64,000 nt of DNA from Paucisalibacillus globulus (GTDB lineage Bacteria; Bacillota; Bacilli; Bacillales; Amphibacillaceae). Within the stretch, counting starts at the first letter, position 1, and each line of letters begins with the position of its first letter. Under the pieces are notes generated by a model. The model was not told the origin of the DNA, did no database searches, and saw nothing but the letters and a program-made list of their open reading frames with translations. Position numbers and translations under genes: made by a program. Below are positions 17,180 through 25,602 of the stretch, piece by piece. The stretch is from the NCBI RefSeq assembly GCF_900184735.1, contig NZ_LT855386.1, forward strand, positions 518,988-582,987, given 5' to 3'.

Positions 17180-17356
17180 TTAGCCATTATCTCTTTTTCG
17201 TTTGTTCTTCTTCCCATTAATATTTAGAAACTCACTATCACTAGCAAATTCTTCTTTATGTTGTCCATTACGTTCAGGCTCTGTGTTATATTTAATTCCG
17301 TGGTTCTTCTGTTTCCCAGTATCTCGGTTCATATTTTTATTTTCTTCTGACATCAT
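17180..17356 (-). CDS. Small hydrophilic 58-residue protein
   Basis: A short gene with a very good ribosome site (AGGAGG 3-6 nt before tandem ATG codons at 17356 and 17353). The product is rich in Asn, Lys, Glu and Gly with no hydrophobic segment, ending NGKKNKRKRDNG. It resembles small acid-soluble or desiccation-type spore proteins in composition only; no family is recognised. The plus-strand reading of the same bases is a shadow. Confidence 0.65.
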   Translation of the reverse strand: MMSEENKNMNRDTGKQKNHGIKYNTEPERNGQHKEEFASDSEFLNINGKKNKRKRDNG

Positions 17357-17420
17357 AACCCTCCTAAGAATAACTTATTCAAGGATTATTATGTCCAGGT
17401 TAAAGTAACTTATTTCTAAA

Positions 17421-17711
17421 CTACCTCTCCGTGAATTGATACTCAACTTCTTCATTTCCCATTACAACTTTCATATCATATTCTTTCAAAAACCAGACAT
17501 CTTTTTGACTAAAATAAAATGTAATTCCGTCAATGACTATACTTTCACCAACTTCACCATCTTTTCCTACTGATAGTCCTAGAAAATAATTCGGATGATC
17601 CGTTTTAATTCCACCATATATTTTAAGGAAGAATTTTACATAATCTCCCTCTTCTAAGCCCATTTCGTCTTTATACCATTTTACTGCCTCATCTGTTATT
17701 TGAAAACTCAT
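17421..17711 (-). CDS. HesB/YneR-family protein (IscA-like fold)
   Basis: A 96-residue protein. The start at MSFQITDEAVKWYKDEM follows AGTGGGGTG; the upstream in-frame ATG at 17741 has a weaker setting. The pattern YVKFFLKIYGGIKTDHPNYFLGLSVG resembles the HesB-like core, but no cysteines are present, so it cannot bind an Fe-S cluster in the way of IscA. This matches the YneR subgroup, of unknown role. Confidence 0.75.
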   Translation of the reverse strand: MSFQITDEAVKWYKDEMGLEEGDYVKFFLKIYGGIKTDHPNYFLGLSVGKDGEVGESIVIDGITFYFSQKDVWFLKEYDMKVVMGNEEVEYQFTER

Positions 17712-18002
17712 CAGTACACCCCACTCATTTTTCATTTCCAATACCTATTCTATATTAGATTAACTCAAAATGCGGGGGATATGACTTAATCCATTCGAAA
17801 ATAAAATGACAATATCAGTTTCATATTTAATTCTGATAAAGGAGTGGTAATCGTTAGAAGGGTTAGAGCCACAGAGAAGGGTTGATATTATAAATATAGT
17901 AGGAGTATAGATGTTATAAAAGAAGTTTGTATTAAGGTGAACCTCTTATAACAAATAGTCCATAGTTGCTGTGCAGTAACTAAGTATTTTGAATAGGACA
18001 TT

Positions 18003-18065
18003 ACTCCGCTTTTCTCTAGGAGTCTAAATCCGGGCCAGTAGAAGCGGAGTATTGCCGGAGCGGTA
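18003..18065. repeat. GC-rich palindromic interspersed repeat, copy 2 (short)
   Basis: ACTCCGCTT (18003-18011) faces AAGCGGAGT (18042-18050), followed by ATTGCCGGAGCGG. These are the ends of the 10014-10135 repeat with most of the core lost. It is probably a deletion derivative. Confidence 0.6.
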
Positions 18066-18076
18066 ACATACCAAAT

Positions 18077-18369
18077 GAGGCTGGGACATAACTAAAAGTA
18101 TAAGTTGAGAACCTGAACGAAACACCACATCAGCTCCGGAAATATACGGAGACTCCTACGGGAGGATAGGCATCGGTGAGACCCCGGAAGAGCTTTAGCT
18201 CTGAGGAGGCTCACCAGCCGCCCGTGGCAAGGTAGACACTGTGAGGTCTTTTCGAACAGATGTCGCCCCTGTGCTGACAGTAAAAGCGTAGTATATTTCC
18301 GGAGCGGGTCTATGCGCTTTTCATGTTCGTTCGGATTTTAATCAACTAAAACTCTTTTGTCCCAGCCTC
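18077..18369. repeat. 293-bp nested inverted-repeat element containing GC-rich repeat copy 3
   Basis: Outer arms GAGGCTGGGACA (18077-18088) and TGTCCCAGCCTC (18358-18369) are perfect. Inside lie second perfect arms GCTCCGGAAATATAC (18133-18147) and GTATATTTCCGGAGC (18291-18305), related to the ends of copy 1. No protein is encoded. The structure looks like one repeat inserted into the loop of a TGGGACA-type hairpin, or a composite MITE. Confidence 0.65.
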
Positions 18370-18420
18370 TTAATTATAATCGCGGAGTTCCTAAATGACA
18401 CCTAACTTTTCGAAGACGGT

Positions 18421-18819
18421 CTATTCTTTAAAACGCGGACTTAACTCACTCCACACATCAAACTTATTTCCATCTAAATCTACAAACACAAAATTATTAC
18501 CCGGATGACCCCGATCCTCAATTTCACCAACTTTTACATCATGCTGCTTTAGATATGTATGAAATTCTATTAGCTGTTCATAACCATCAACTTCAAATGT
18601 AAGAGAAAAACGCTCATTACCATAACTATCACGGAAACTCAATCGTTCACCTGGTGATGCTTTTACGAGAAAGAAACTTTGGTTTGCAAATTCTAAGATG
18701 GCTTTATTCTCGTCAAGATAATTTACTTTTGCTCCAAGAATAGTTTCGTACCACTTTGAAGAAGATTCTGGATTTTCAACAGGTAAATAAGTCGTTCCAA
18801 CACGTTTTATAAAGTTCAC
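18421..18819 (-). CDS. VOC-family protein
   Basis: A 132-residue glyoxalase-fold protein with modules beginning RVGTTYLPVENPESSSKWYETILG and ending GNNFVFVDLDGNKFDVWSEL, where the terminal Asp/Glu region normally carries a metal ligand. The substrate is unknown. It is the last gene of a run of five minus-strand genes starting at 21010, separated from the preceding GNAT gene by 12 nt. Confidence 0.8.
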   Translation of the reverse strand: MNFIKRVGTTYLPVENPESSSKWYETILGAKVNYLDENKAILEFANQSFFLVKASPGERLSFRDSYGNERFSLTFEVDGYEQLIEFHTYLKQHDVKVGEIEDRGHPGNNFVFVDLDGNKFDVWSELSPRFKE

Positions 18820-18831
18820 TATTATTTCCTC

Positions 18832-19320
18832 CTAAATATTTCTTTTATATCGTAGTGAAACATAGCCATCAGTTAATTCTTCCGATTGTAATTCAAAACC
18901 TTTTGATTCATAAAAAGGAATTCCTTTGTCGTTCCCTTTTTGAACAGACAACCATTGTTCTGTTGCATGAAAAGACTTGTGTTGTTCTGTAATCTCTTTT
19001 AAAAGAAGTGTTCCAATTCCCTCCCTCCTTCTGTTAGGGTCAAGATACAACACGTATACCTCCCCTGATTCAGGACTAGTCATACCTCCACCACCTGCAC
19101 CAACGACTACTTCGTTATCTAATGCAACTAAGTAGCCACCCCACTCCCTTGATGAACTCGAAACCTCTTGTAAAATTCGTTCTGGAGAGTAAAACTCGTT
19201 AATAATGGATTCCAAATAATCCTTGCTATAAATTTCACCATACGTATCCCGGTTAGCTTCTGTACAAACCTTAACGATGCCCTCTACATGCGAAGGATTT
19301 GCTTTTTCTATTCTTATCAT
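18832..19320 (-). CDS. GNAT-family N-acetyltransferase
   Basis: A 162-residue single GNAT domain. The start at MIRIEKANPSH follows a GGGGG site; the longer reading from 19386 overlaps the previous gene. The acetyl-CoA-binding motif A is VYVLYLDPNRRREGIGTLLLKEI. The substrate is unknown. It lies in the 18.4-21 kb run with another GNAT gene 23 nt upstream. Confidence 0.85.
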   Translation of the reverse strand: MIRIEKANPSHVEGIVKVCTEANRDTYGEIYSKDYLESIINEFYSPERILQEVSSSSREWGGYLVALDNEVVVGAGGGGMTSPESGEVYVLYLDPNRRREGIGTLLLKEITEQHKSFHATEQWLSVQKGNDKGIPFYESKGFELQSEELTDGYVSLRYKRNI

Positions 19321-19342
19321 CGTGATTCCCCCTGTAAGAAAC

Positions 19343-19936
19343 TTAATTAAATAAGGGCTTCTCAAAACACACACACTCATGTACACGTTTAAACTTCTTT
19401 ATCATTGCCTCTTTGTTATCGCCAACATAATGTGCAAATGAGAAGATTGGATGCAATTTTGGGTGTTCAGTTTCAAAATGCCCCTTCAGTTCCTCCCCTT
19501 CCAAATACACATGAAGATAGGAGTCAACCTGTTGAAAGCCACTGTTTTTATACCAAGTATTAACCCATTCATCATCTCTTGTCCAGGCTTCCAAACGATT
19601 AAGGCCGTTAACTTTAGCCATTTCTTCTCCCTTTTTTAAAAGTTTGGTCGCAATTCCATTACGTCGGTAATCCGGATGAACAGCAATATGCCAAATCATA
19701 CCTCCTAGCCCTGTTCCTCTTGAACAAACGGTCCCTTCTTCTACTTCATATTCAATATCCAACAACCCTACAATTTGATTGTCTTTCACTGCTACTAATT
19801 CAATTGAAGGATTATCGTAGTGTTCCTTTTCCTTTAAGACGTTATCAAAATATGCTGTATCCAAAAAGGAAAGTACCCGACAACGTAGCCACCCTTGTTC
19901 ATCAGTTGGTCGATATTCTCTAATTTCCATCCACAT
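19343..19936 (-). CDS. GNAT-family N-acetyltransferase
   Basis: A 197-residue protein with the GNAT motif IWHIAVHPDYRRNGIATKLLKKGEEMAK in the middle and a C-terminal extension rich in His (HFETEHPKLHPIFSFAHYVG). Its start overlaps the end of the upstream kinase-like gene by 17 nt, so the genes are translationally linked. The substrate is unknown. Confidence 0.85.
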   Translation of the reverse strand: MWMEIREYRPTDEQGWLRCRVLSFLDTAYFDNVLKEKEHYDNPSIELVAVKDNQIVGLLDIEYEVEEGTVCSRGTGLGGMIWHIAVHPDYRRNGIATKLLKKGEEMAKVNGLNRLEAWTRDDEWVNTWYKNSGFQQVDSYLHVYLEGEELKGHFETEHPKLHPIFSFAHYVGDNKEAMIKKFKRVHECVCFEKPLFN

Positions 19937-20441
19937 AATCCTCCAAATGACTTAAAAATCTCTCCACCTCATGCGGTGAGGCTAGAATTATTACCTTCTT
20001 ATCTTTTTCTTTTTCCAATCGAGCAAGAATACCTGGCTTCTTTTCAATTGGGTATTTCCAAATCCATTTTAGAAATTCTAAATTAAGTCTCTCCTCACAG
20101 CCTTCTCCCATATCAGGTCGAGTTTTGTTATGATATTGAAGTCGCCTTTTTATGACTCGGTATATACAGGTGCTTCTTGGAATATCTAAAAAGATTATGG
20201 TATCTGCCTTTTGCAATCGAATATCCATGGTACCGCCATAATTGCCGTCCATGATCCACTCTTCCTGGAAGACTAATTCATGTTGCAAGCTACTTTGCTC
20301 TTCCTTAGAAGTACCAACCCATCCAGGCTTCCAAAACAAAGAATCCAAATGATAAACGTCTATCTTAAGAAGTTCACCTAGCCTTGTAGCCAACGTGGAT
20401 TTCCCAGAACCACCTGAACCAATAATCGCAATTCGCTTCAA
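19920..20441 (-). CDS. P-loop kinase of the FlaR/DNA topology modulation type
   Basis: A 173-residue adenylate-kinase-like ATPase. Walker A is IIGSGGSGKSTLATRL at the N-terminus, then DVYHLDSLFWKPGW, which is characteristic of the FlaR-like group, and a basic R-rich lid (RVIKRRLQYHNKTRPDMGEG). The substrate is unknown; the name topology modulation is historical. It overlaps both neighbours by a few bases in a minus-strand operon. Confidence 0.82.
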   Translation of the reverse strand: MKRIAIIGSGGSGKSTLATRLGELLKIDVYHLDSLFWKPGWVGTSKEEQSSLQHELVFQEEWIMDGNYGGTMDIRLQKADTIIFLDIPRSTCIYRVIKRRLQYHNKTRPDMGEGCEERLNLEFLKWIWKYPIEKKPGILARLEKEKDKKVIILASPHEVERFLSHLEDYVDGN

Positions 20442-21010
20442 TCTTTCCCCTCCCCTTTATTCCAAATTCTAATAACATCAAGTAAACTATCTTGTTCAAA
20501 TGAAAGCTTATAAATATCCGGCATTTCTAGTTCCTGCCAAAATATAAAATCATATGTACGATCAAAATAATTCATTATTAATACCATAATATTTCCATGA
20601 GTTCCTATTACAATATTCTTACCTTTATGATGTTCTAGCACATTGTATAAAGCCTGTATTCCTCTTTCTTGAGCCATATGATTTGATTCTCCACCAGCAA
20701 AATGGAAATCATAATCCTCCCACACTTTACTAATGGCGAATTTAAAATCCTCCACAGGTTCTTCTGAGAGAATTCGTTCTTTAAACCCTTCTTCAATAAT
20801 AATCTCCTTACCGATAGTCCCAGCAATTCCTTGTACAGTTTCTATTGCTCGTTTATAAGGACTTGCATAAACCAGATCTATATTTTCAGATTGTAATAAG
20901 GAAGCAACCCGAACTGCATCCTGTTTCCCTTCTTTAGATAAAGGTCTACCTAATTCATCCGGAGTATAAATAGAATGGGCATGTCTGACAAAGTATATAT
21001 TTGTTTTCAT
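20438..21010 (-). CDS. Histidine phosphatase family protein
   Basis: A 190-residue phosphoglycerate-mutase-like phosphatase. The catalytic motif is YFVRHAHSIY (the RHG motif with Ala for Gly); the second His lies in IGTHGNIMV and the acid/base Glu near FKERILSEEP. It is first in the operon 21010-18421, so a phosphatase, a kinase-like ATPase, two acetyltransferases and a VOC protein are co-expressed. The substrate is unknown. Confidence 0.87.
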   Translation of the reverse strand: MKTNIYFVRHAHSIYTPDELGRPLSKEGKQDAVRVASLLQSENIDLVYASPYKRAIETVQGIAGTIGKEIIIEEGFKERILSEEPVEDFKFAISKVWEDYDFHFAGGESNHMAQERGIQALYNVLEHHKGKNIVIGTHGNIMVLIMNYFDRTYDFIFWQELEMPDIYKLSFEQDSLLDVIRIWNKGEGKD

Positions 21011-21099
21011 TTTACCACCTAATTTACATTATATTATAAAGATTACCATAATTATATTTTGATGTTATCAAAACAAGCAATCATGAAGCTTCTTCAGGG

Positions 21100-21115
21100 T
21101 GTGTTAAGATTCACA
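21100..21115. promoter_or_regulatory. Fnr/Crp-type box upstream of fnr
   Basis: TGTGT-TAAGAT-TCACA differs at one position from TGTGA-N6-TCACA. It lies about 90 nt before the fnr start and about 90 nt upstream of the leftward phosphatase gene. Autoregulation of fnr is the simplest reading, as in B. subtilis where narK-fnr is Fnr-controlled. Confidence 0.55.
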
Positions 21116-21203
21116 ATATCGTAACCAGTAAAGACTCTTTTGTAACTTGTTCAATGGTAAACTAATGGTAGAGTGTAACAGCTTTTTAAAGGAGATGGTA
21201 TTG

Positions 21204-21929
21204 ATGCTAGCCGGTTTAATGTTAGGATCTAGGAGCAATACAAACTTACCGATTTCAGATGAATTAAGAGAGTTATTAAATTCTATCAGCACAACTAGAA
21301 AAGTATTTAGAGGGACCTATCTATTCCATGAGGGTTTAGAGGCAAATGAAATATATATTGTTAAATCTGGACTTGTACAAGTCTCCAAACTGACCGCAGA
21401 TGGTAAAGAGTTAATATTAAGAATCTGCAATCATGATGACATTGTAGGAGAATTATCATTATTTAGTGATGACCCAGTATATTTACTAAGTGGTAAAGTT
21501 CTTTCTTCTGGTGAAGTACATGTAGTGGATAAAGAACAATTAGAAAAAGCTTTAGTTTCCAATAGTAACCTAACTTTTGAGTATATGAGATGGACTAGTA
21601 CACAGATGAGAAAATTCCAGTCCAAAATTAGGGACCTCCTATTGAATGGAAAAAAAGGCGCACTATACTCCACCCTCATCCGTTTAGCGAATAGCTATGG
21701 GCTCGAAAGTGATAGTGGAACACTGATTAACGTTACCCTTACCAACCAGGAGTTAGCAAATTTTTGTGCAGCATCACGAGAAAGTGTCAATCGAATGTTA
21801 GTAGAACTAAGAAAACGAAAGGTAATAACCATAGAAAAATCCGGAAAAATCTTCATCAAAAACATGGATTACCTAAAAAACGAAATCGGCTGCGAAGAAT
21901 GCCCCCTAGAAATATGTAATATAAATTAA
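21204..21929 (+). CDS. fnr: Anaerobic regulator Fnr (Bacillus type, C-terminal Fe-S ligands)
   Basis: A 241-residue Crp/Fnr-family activator. The start at ATG 21204 follows AAAGGAG by 8-9 nt. The cyclic-nucleotide-type beta barrel spans about 20-130 (YLFHEGLEANEIYIVKSGLVQVSKL). The HTH is LTNQELANFCAASRESVNRMLVELRKRKV, with Arg-Glu-x3-Arg as in Crp, suited to TGTGA half-sites. The C-terminus ends CEECPLEIC, placing Cys230, Cys233 and Cys238 with the 3 and 5 spacing known for the [4Fe-4S] ligands of B. subtilis Fnr. It should be active without oxygen and is the likely master of the boxes in the 30-35 kb island. Confidence 0.92.
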   Translation: MLAGLMLGSRSNTNLPISDELRELLNSISTTRKVFRGTYLFHEGLEANEIYIVKSGLVQVSKLTADGKELILRICNHDDIVGELSLFSDDPVYLLSGKVLSSGEVHVVDKEQLEKALVSNSNLTFEYMRWTSTQMRKFQSKIRDLLLNGKKGALYSTLIRLANSYGLESDSGTLINVTLTNQELANFCAASRESVNRMLVELRKRKVITIEKSGKIFIKNMDYLKNEIGCEECPLEICNIN

Positions 21930-21951
21930 TATAAATGCCATGGAAAATGGT

Positions 21952-21989
21952 GGTGCCTGTCACTCCCCGAAATTTGGCATATCTTGTCG
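21952..21989 (+). repeat. Dispersed 3'-UTR element, copy 1
   Basis: GGTGCCTGTCACTCCCCG followed by AAATTTGGCATATCTTGTCGAAAA. The same block follows the lipoprotein gene (26297) and the multicopper oxidase gene (36736), each time between the stop codon and a terminator. Confidence 0.65.
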
Positions 21990-21991
21990 AA

Positions 21992-22026
21992 AAACTGCTT
22001 GCGCTAATAAGTAAGCAGTTTTTTTC
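21992..22026 (+). terminator. Terminator of fnr
   Basis: AAACTGCTT and AAGCAGTTT arms with a 12-nt loop, then a T run, 60 nt after the fnr stop. Confidence 0.75.
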
Positions 22027-22064
22027 TCGTTATAAATTAAATTCATTATTTTTCCATTACATAT

Positions 22065-22093
22065 TTTACAATCTTGTTACAACCATTTATACT
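22065..22093 (+). promoter_or_regulatory. Sigma-A-type promoter of the ABC transporter operon
   Basis: TTTACA (22065-22070), 17-nt spacer, TATACT (22088-22093), 80 nt before the first permease start. Good spacing and only two mismatches in total support it. Confidence 0.55.
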
Positions 22094-22172
22094 ATATAAA
22101 CAGAAACAAGATTCAGTAAATTCTAATTCTACATAAAATAATGCTCGATTAGCATTTTAAAAGGGGTATTCT

Positions 22173-23408
22173 ATGATGAGCAAATCGATGATCGTTCATG
22201 AATTTAAAATGATGATGAAAAACAAAAAGAACGTCTTATTCATTATCGCGCTTGTTAGTTTAATTTTAAGTTACTGTTTTTTAATTCTCCCTGCGAAAGA
22301 AACACCGGATTCTTTTGATCCGGAAGCAATGAAAACAGAAATCAAAAACCTAGAAGCAGTTTCAGAGGGGATGATTGCTAGAGGCGGAACAGGCACCGGT
22401 GGTTATACAGGCGTGGCAGCATATGCCAATAACGTGTATGCCCAAAAAGTACAATCTAGAATGATAAAGGCATTTGAAGACGATAACCTTAATCGCTTTA
22501 TTCAATTACGGATGAAGGGGTTCGATTATGATGGCCAAAGTGTAAATAGAGATTGGAGGTTATATGCTAACGCTCCTTACAGTTATTTAGACCAGAGCCG
22601 TGAAGTTAGTTTAAAGAACCTTCGATATGAAGGATATTTAAATGAAAATATTAAAGTTACTTATAAAATGATTGAACAAAAAACAGCTTTACAAACAGTC
22701 GTAAACTTTCTCCTAGGGACAACAGCCTTTATGGTTTTATTTTGTGCAATCTACTTTAGTAGTGACATGCTATCCAAGGACAGGCAGCACAGAACTATCT
22801 TACAGGGGTTACCTATAGGCTGGTATCGACTAATTAATGTAAAATCAATGGTTGCATTTTTCTACACGATGTTAATACTATTTGGATTATTATTGCTAAC
22901 AGTGATTATCATAGGTATTCAAAACGGTTTCGGTTCATTTAAACTTTCTGTACCTATTACAATTCCTAGTACGCAACCAGACGATTATTTCGGATATCGA
23001 TTTAGTGAATATGACACTATTTCCATTGCCAAATTTTTGCTATTAGCTATTGGGATAATACCAATACTTATTTACTTATTCATTCGATTAAATGCTATTC
23101 TGAGCTTAATATTTAAAAATTCTTGGATAGTTCTCATGGTTAGTTCACTTCTATTGTTTTCAGAGCGAATCTACTATTCTAGAACATTAACTGAATTATT
23201 TGGTATTGAAATAAGTAATATGCCGCAAACTTATTTTGATTTTGGAAGAATTATTTCAGGGGAAAAATATTATTTAGTTACTTTAGAGTCGATTACATAC
23301 GAAAAAGGGATAATCGTTTTACTCAGTACGGTCTTAGTCCTTGAGGTCACCCTTTTTGTAGTTTCACAAATAGTGAGCAAACGCCGATTCTACCGCAAAG
23401 CGGCATAA
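22173..23408 (+). CDS. ABC-2-type transporter permease
   Basis: A 411-residue membrane protein with one N-terminal helix (residues 22-42), an extracellular domain of about 130 residues, then five further helices, the usual plan of ABC-2 permeases without homology clear enough for a substrate. AAGGGG precedes the tandem ATG. The next gene encodes a second, related permease, then an ATPase and a lipoprotein. The set resembles export or immunity systems for peptides or antibiotics; this is inference. Confidence 0.82.
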   Translation: MMSKSMIVHEFKMMMKNKKNVLFIIALVSLILSYCFLILPAKETPDSFDPEAMKTEIKNLEAVSEGMIARGGTGTGGYTGVAAYANNVYAQKVQSRMIKAFEDDNLNRFIQLRMKGFDYDGQSVNRDWRLYANAPYSYLDQSREVSLKNLRYEGYLNENIKVTYKMIEQKTALQTVVNFLLGTTAFMVLFCAIYFSSDMLSKDRQHRTILQGLPIGWYRLINVKSMVAFFYTMLILFGLLLLTVIIIGIQNGFGSFKLSVPITIPSTQPDDYFGYRFSEYDTISIAKFLLLAIGIIPILIYLFIRLNAILSLIFKNSWIVLMVSSLLLFSERIYYSRTLTELFGIEISNMPQTYFDFGRIISGEKYYLVTLESITYEKGIIVLLSTVLVLEVTLFVVSQIVSKRRFYRKAA

Positions 23409-23435
23409 TGTCTATAGACAGAGAGGAGAGTTGAT

Positions 23436-24596
23436 ATGTTCTGGAAATATACACGTTTTGAAACAAAGTTACTATTAAAAAATCGAAAAAGTTGGTTTGT
23501 TGCCGTATTCCTCCTATTCTTTTTTATGTTATTTTTTATGTATTATAGTCAAGAAACACCAGTACCACTTGACAAAAAGAAAGCAATAGAACGGGACACG
23601 TCCTATGCTGTATTTGAATATCTAGATTTGCAGCGCCATGATCTACCTGAAGTTGCAGAAGTATACAATTACCATACACAAATTCAATCATTACTAGGAA
23701 TGCAAACTTGGTTTATAGGTAATGGGGATGATAGTGAACAATATATAGAAAATGGTCTTGAAATAAATAGTTTACGACTTGAAGTTCATGAATTAGGAAA
23801 TAAAGGTATTCCTGAACATCTAATTGTTCCAAGGGAAGAAATATTAAAAGAAGATGCCTTATTACACTATATTAAAGACAATAATTTACCAATCGAATCC
23901 GACTCTTTTGCGACAAATCATTATATTTCAAATGTCCTTACCATGTTTTCTGGGCTTTTATTTCTTGTAATTGTCTTAATTAGTGGAAATGAAATGCTAG
24001 TATATGAGCAGAGACACCAATCTGTCTTAAGAGGGTTTCCTTTATCATTCATGCAAAAAGTAACAAGTAAAGTAATGATACATTTTGTATATCTATATAC
24101 TTTTTTACTGCTTGGATTTACATTAGGCAGTACTTACGTAGCGAAAAAGTTTGATGCTGGAGAGTTTTCTTTCCCTGTTCTAATTTATAAAAATGAAGAT
24201 TATATTGCGATTTCTACCGGCCAGTACTTAGTTTATATCTTTTTAGGCCTGGCGCTGGCAACTATCCTAATATTACTTTTGTCAATCTTATTAAATATGT
24301 TATTCAGAAATGCTTTTGCCAATATCCTGATTGGTCTAGGGATATTCCTACTTCCTGACATCGCTATGGCAGCCGGATTTAAGGCCACATTTTTACACCC
24401 AATAAAATACATCGATATTTTCAAAGTTCTTTCCGGTGACCTTGCTATAGAATTAGGGAATAGTAGTATTGATTATTGGAATGCAATGACGACACTTGGC
24501 ATCATAACTGTTCTCTTAATTGGTGTTATTTATGGGATCAATAAATTCACTTACCATAGAGTACCAAAAGAAGTCCCACTAGAAAAAGCATTCTAG
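23436..24596 (+). CDS. ABC-2-type transporter permease, second subunit
   Basis: A 386-residue protein with the same topology as the first permease: helix near residues 18-38, large extracellular domain to about 165, then five helices. AGAGAGGAG stands before the ATG. It probably forms a heterodimer with the first permease and uses the ATPase encoded 85 nt downstream. Confidence 0.82.
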   Translation: MFWKYTRFETKLLLKNRKSWFVAVFLLFFFMLFFMYYSQETPVPLDKKKAIERDTSYAVFEYLDLQRHDLPEVAEVYNYHTQIQSLLGMQTWFIGNGDDSEQYIENGLEINSLRLEVHELGNKGIPEHLIVPREEILKEDALLHYIKDNNLPIESDSFATNHYISNVLTMFSGLLFLVIVLISGNEMLVYEQRHQSVLRGFPLSFMQKVTSKVMIHFVYLYTFLLLGFTLGSTYVAKKFDAGEFSFPVLIYKNEDYIAISTGQYLVYIFLGLALATILILLLSILLNMLFRNAFANILIGLGIFLLPDIAMAAGFKATFLHPIKYIDIFKVLSGDLAIELGNSSIDYWNAMTTLGIITVLLIGVIYGINKFTYHRVPKEVPLEKAF

Positions 24597-24681
24597 CATT
24601 CTAAATTTGAATCGATTAGTTAGTTTAGAATAATAGCAACTTCAAATACAGCCAAAATAAATAATAGAAAAGAGGATTGTC

Positions 24682-25572
24682 ATGCTAAAACTTGAAAACA
24701 TATCCGTTAAATATAAAGACAAAGTAGTATTAGATAACCTTTCCTTAACTGCTAAAAGCGGAGAAATTATTGGGTTAGTAGCCCCAAACGGAACTGGTAA
24801 AACTACATTATTTAATGTTATTTCTAACTTTCTAAAACCCAACAAAGGTAACGTTACATTCAACGGAGATCTTCAATATAAAACCGAAAGAAAAGAAATA
24901 TCGATACACAAACAACTAGCTACTTTTCCAGACCAAGGAGATTTATTTGAAGAATTAACCGGCGTTGACCATATGAAGTTATACGCAAATATGTGGAAAG
25001 GTACTACAAAACATGTAAAAGAAATATATGAGCAACTTCAGATGGAAGGATATGTGAAGAAAAAAGTAAAAACATATTCACTTGGTATGAGACAAAGACT
25101 ATGTTTTGCCATGATTGCAGCAGCCGACACTCCAATCATGCTTATGGATGAGGTAATGAACGGACTGGATGTGGCTAATGTTTCCCTAATTTCCAAGAGG
25201 TTGATGCAGATGAAACAAGAAGGAAAGTTAATTTTCGTAGCATCCCACTTACTAGCAAATTTGGACTTGTATGCAGATCGCGTCATTTATTTAAAAGGTG
25301 GCGACATTATTCATCAACAACCTCTAAATGAATCTACTGATGAATATATGAAACTGGAACTAACACCGGAACAATATGAAAAGTTAGCTTATACACTACC
25401 AGATGACCATCTTTATATTGCGGATCATTTATGCTGTATCCCTATTAAAAATATGAGCATGGATGAACAAAAGGAATGGGTTGTAAGATTGTCTGCTTAC
25501 AAAGGTAAAGAATTAACAATTGGACCACTTGGTACGGTTGAATACTATGAAAAATATTACCATGAATTTTAA
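24682..25572 (+). CDS. ABC transporter ATP-binding protein
   Basis: A 296-residue ATPase. Walker A is GLVAPNGTGKTTLFNVISNF (Ala-Pro in place of the usual Gly-Pro), the signature YSLGMRQRLCFAM, Walker B PIMLMDEVMNGLD, and the H-loop FVASHLLANL. The last 75 residues form an extra domain as in the drug or bacteriocin exporter type (CcmA-like). It serves the two permeases encoded upstream. Confidence 0.9.
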   Translation: MLKLENISVKYKDKVVLDNLSLTAKSGEIIGLVAPNGTGKTTLFNVISNFLKPNKGNVTFNGDLQYKTERKEISIHKQLATFPDQGDLFEELTGVDHMKLYANMWKGTTKHVKEIYEQLQMEGYVKKKVKTYSLGMRQRLCFAMIAAADTPIMLMDEVMNGLDVANVSLISKRLMQMKQEGKLIFVASHLLANLDLYADRVIYLKGGDIIHQQPLNESTDEYMKLELTPEQYEKLAYTLPDDHLYIADHLCCIPIKNMSMDEQKEWVVRLSAYKGKELTIGPLGTVEYYEKYYHEF

Positions 25573-25602
25573 AAGATGTTAGATTACTAGGAGGGAAGAT
25601 AT

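Larger units (their letters stand above)
17742..18420. other. 679-nt non-coding region made largely of repeats
   Basis: Holds two GC-rich repeat copies (18003-18065 and 18133-18305), the latter nested inside a longer inverted-repeat element (18077-18369). No reading frame with a ribosome site is seen. The leftmost 250 nt show nothing recognisable. Confidence 0.6.

Noticed and set aside
17202-17408. Plus-strand 68-residue frame
   Set aside because: It is the complement of the small minus-strand gene 17180-17356, which has an AGGAGG site; the plus-strand frame has none.
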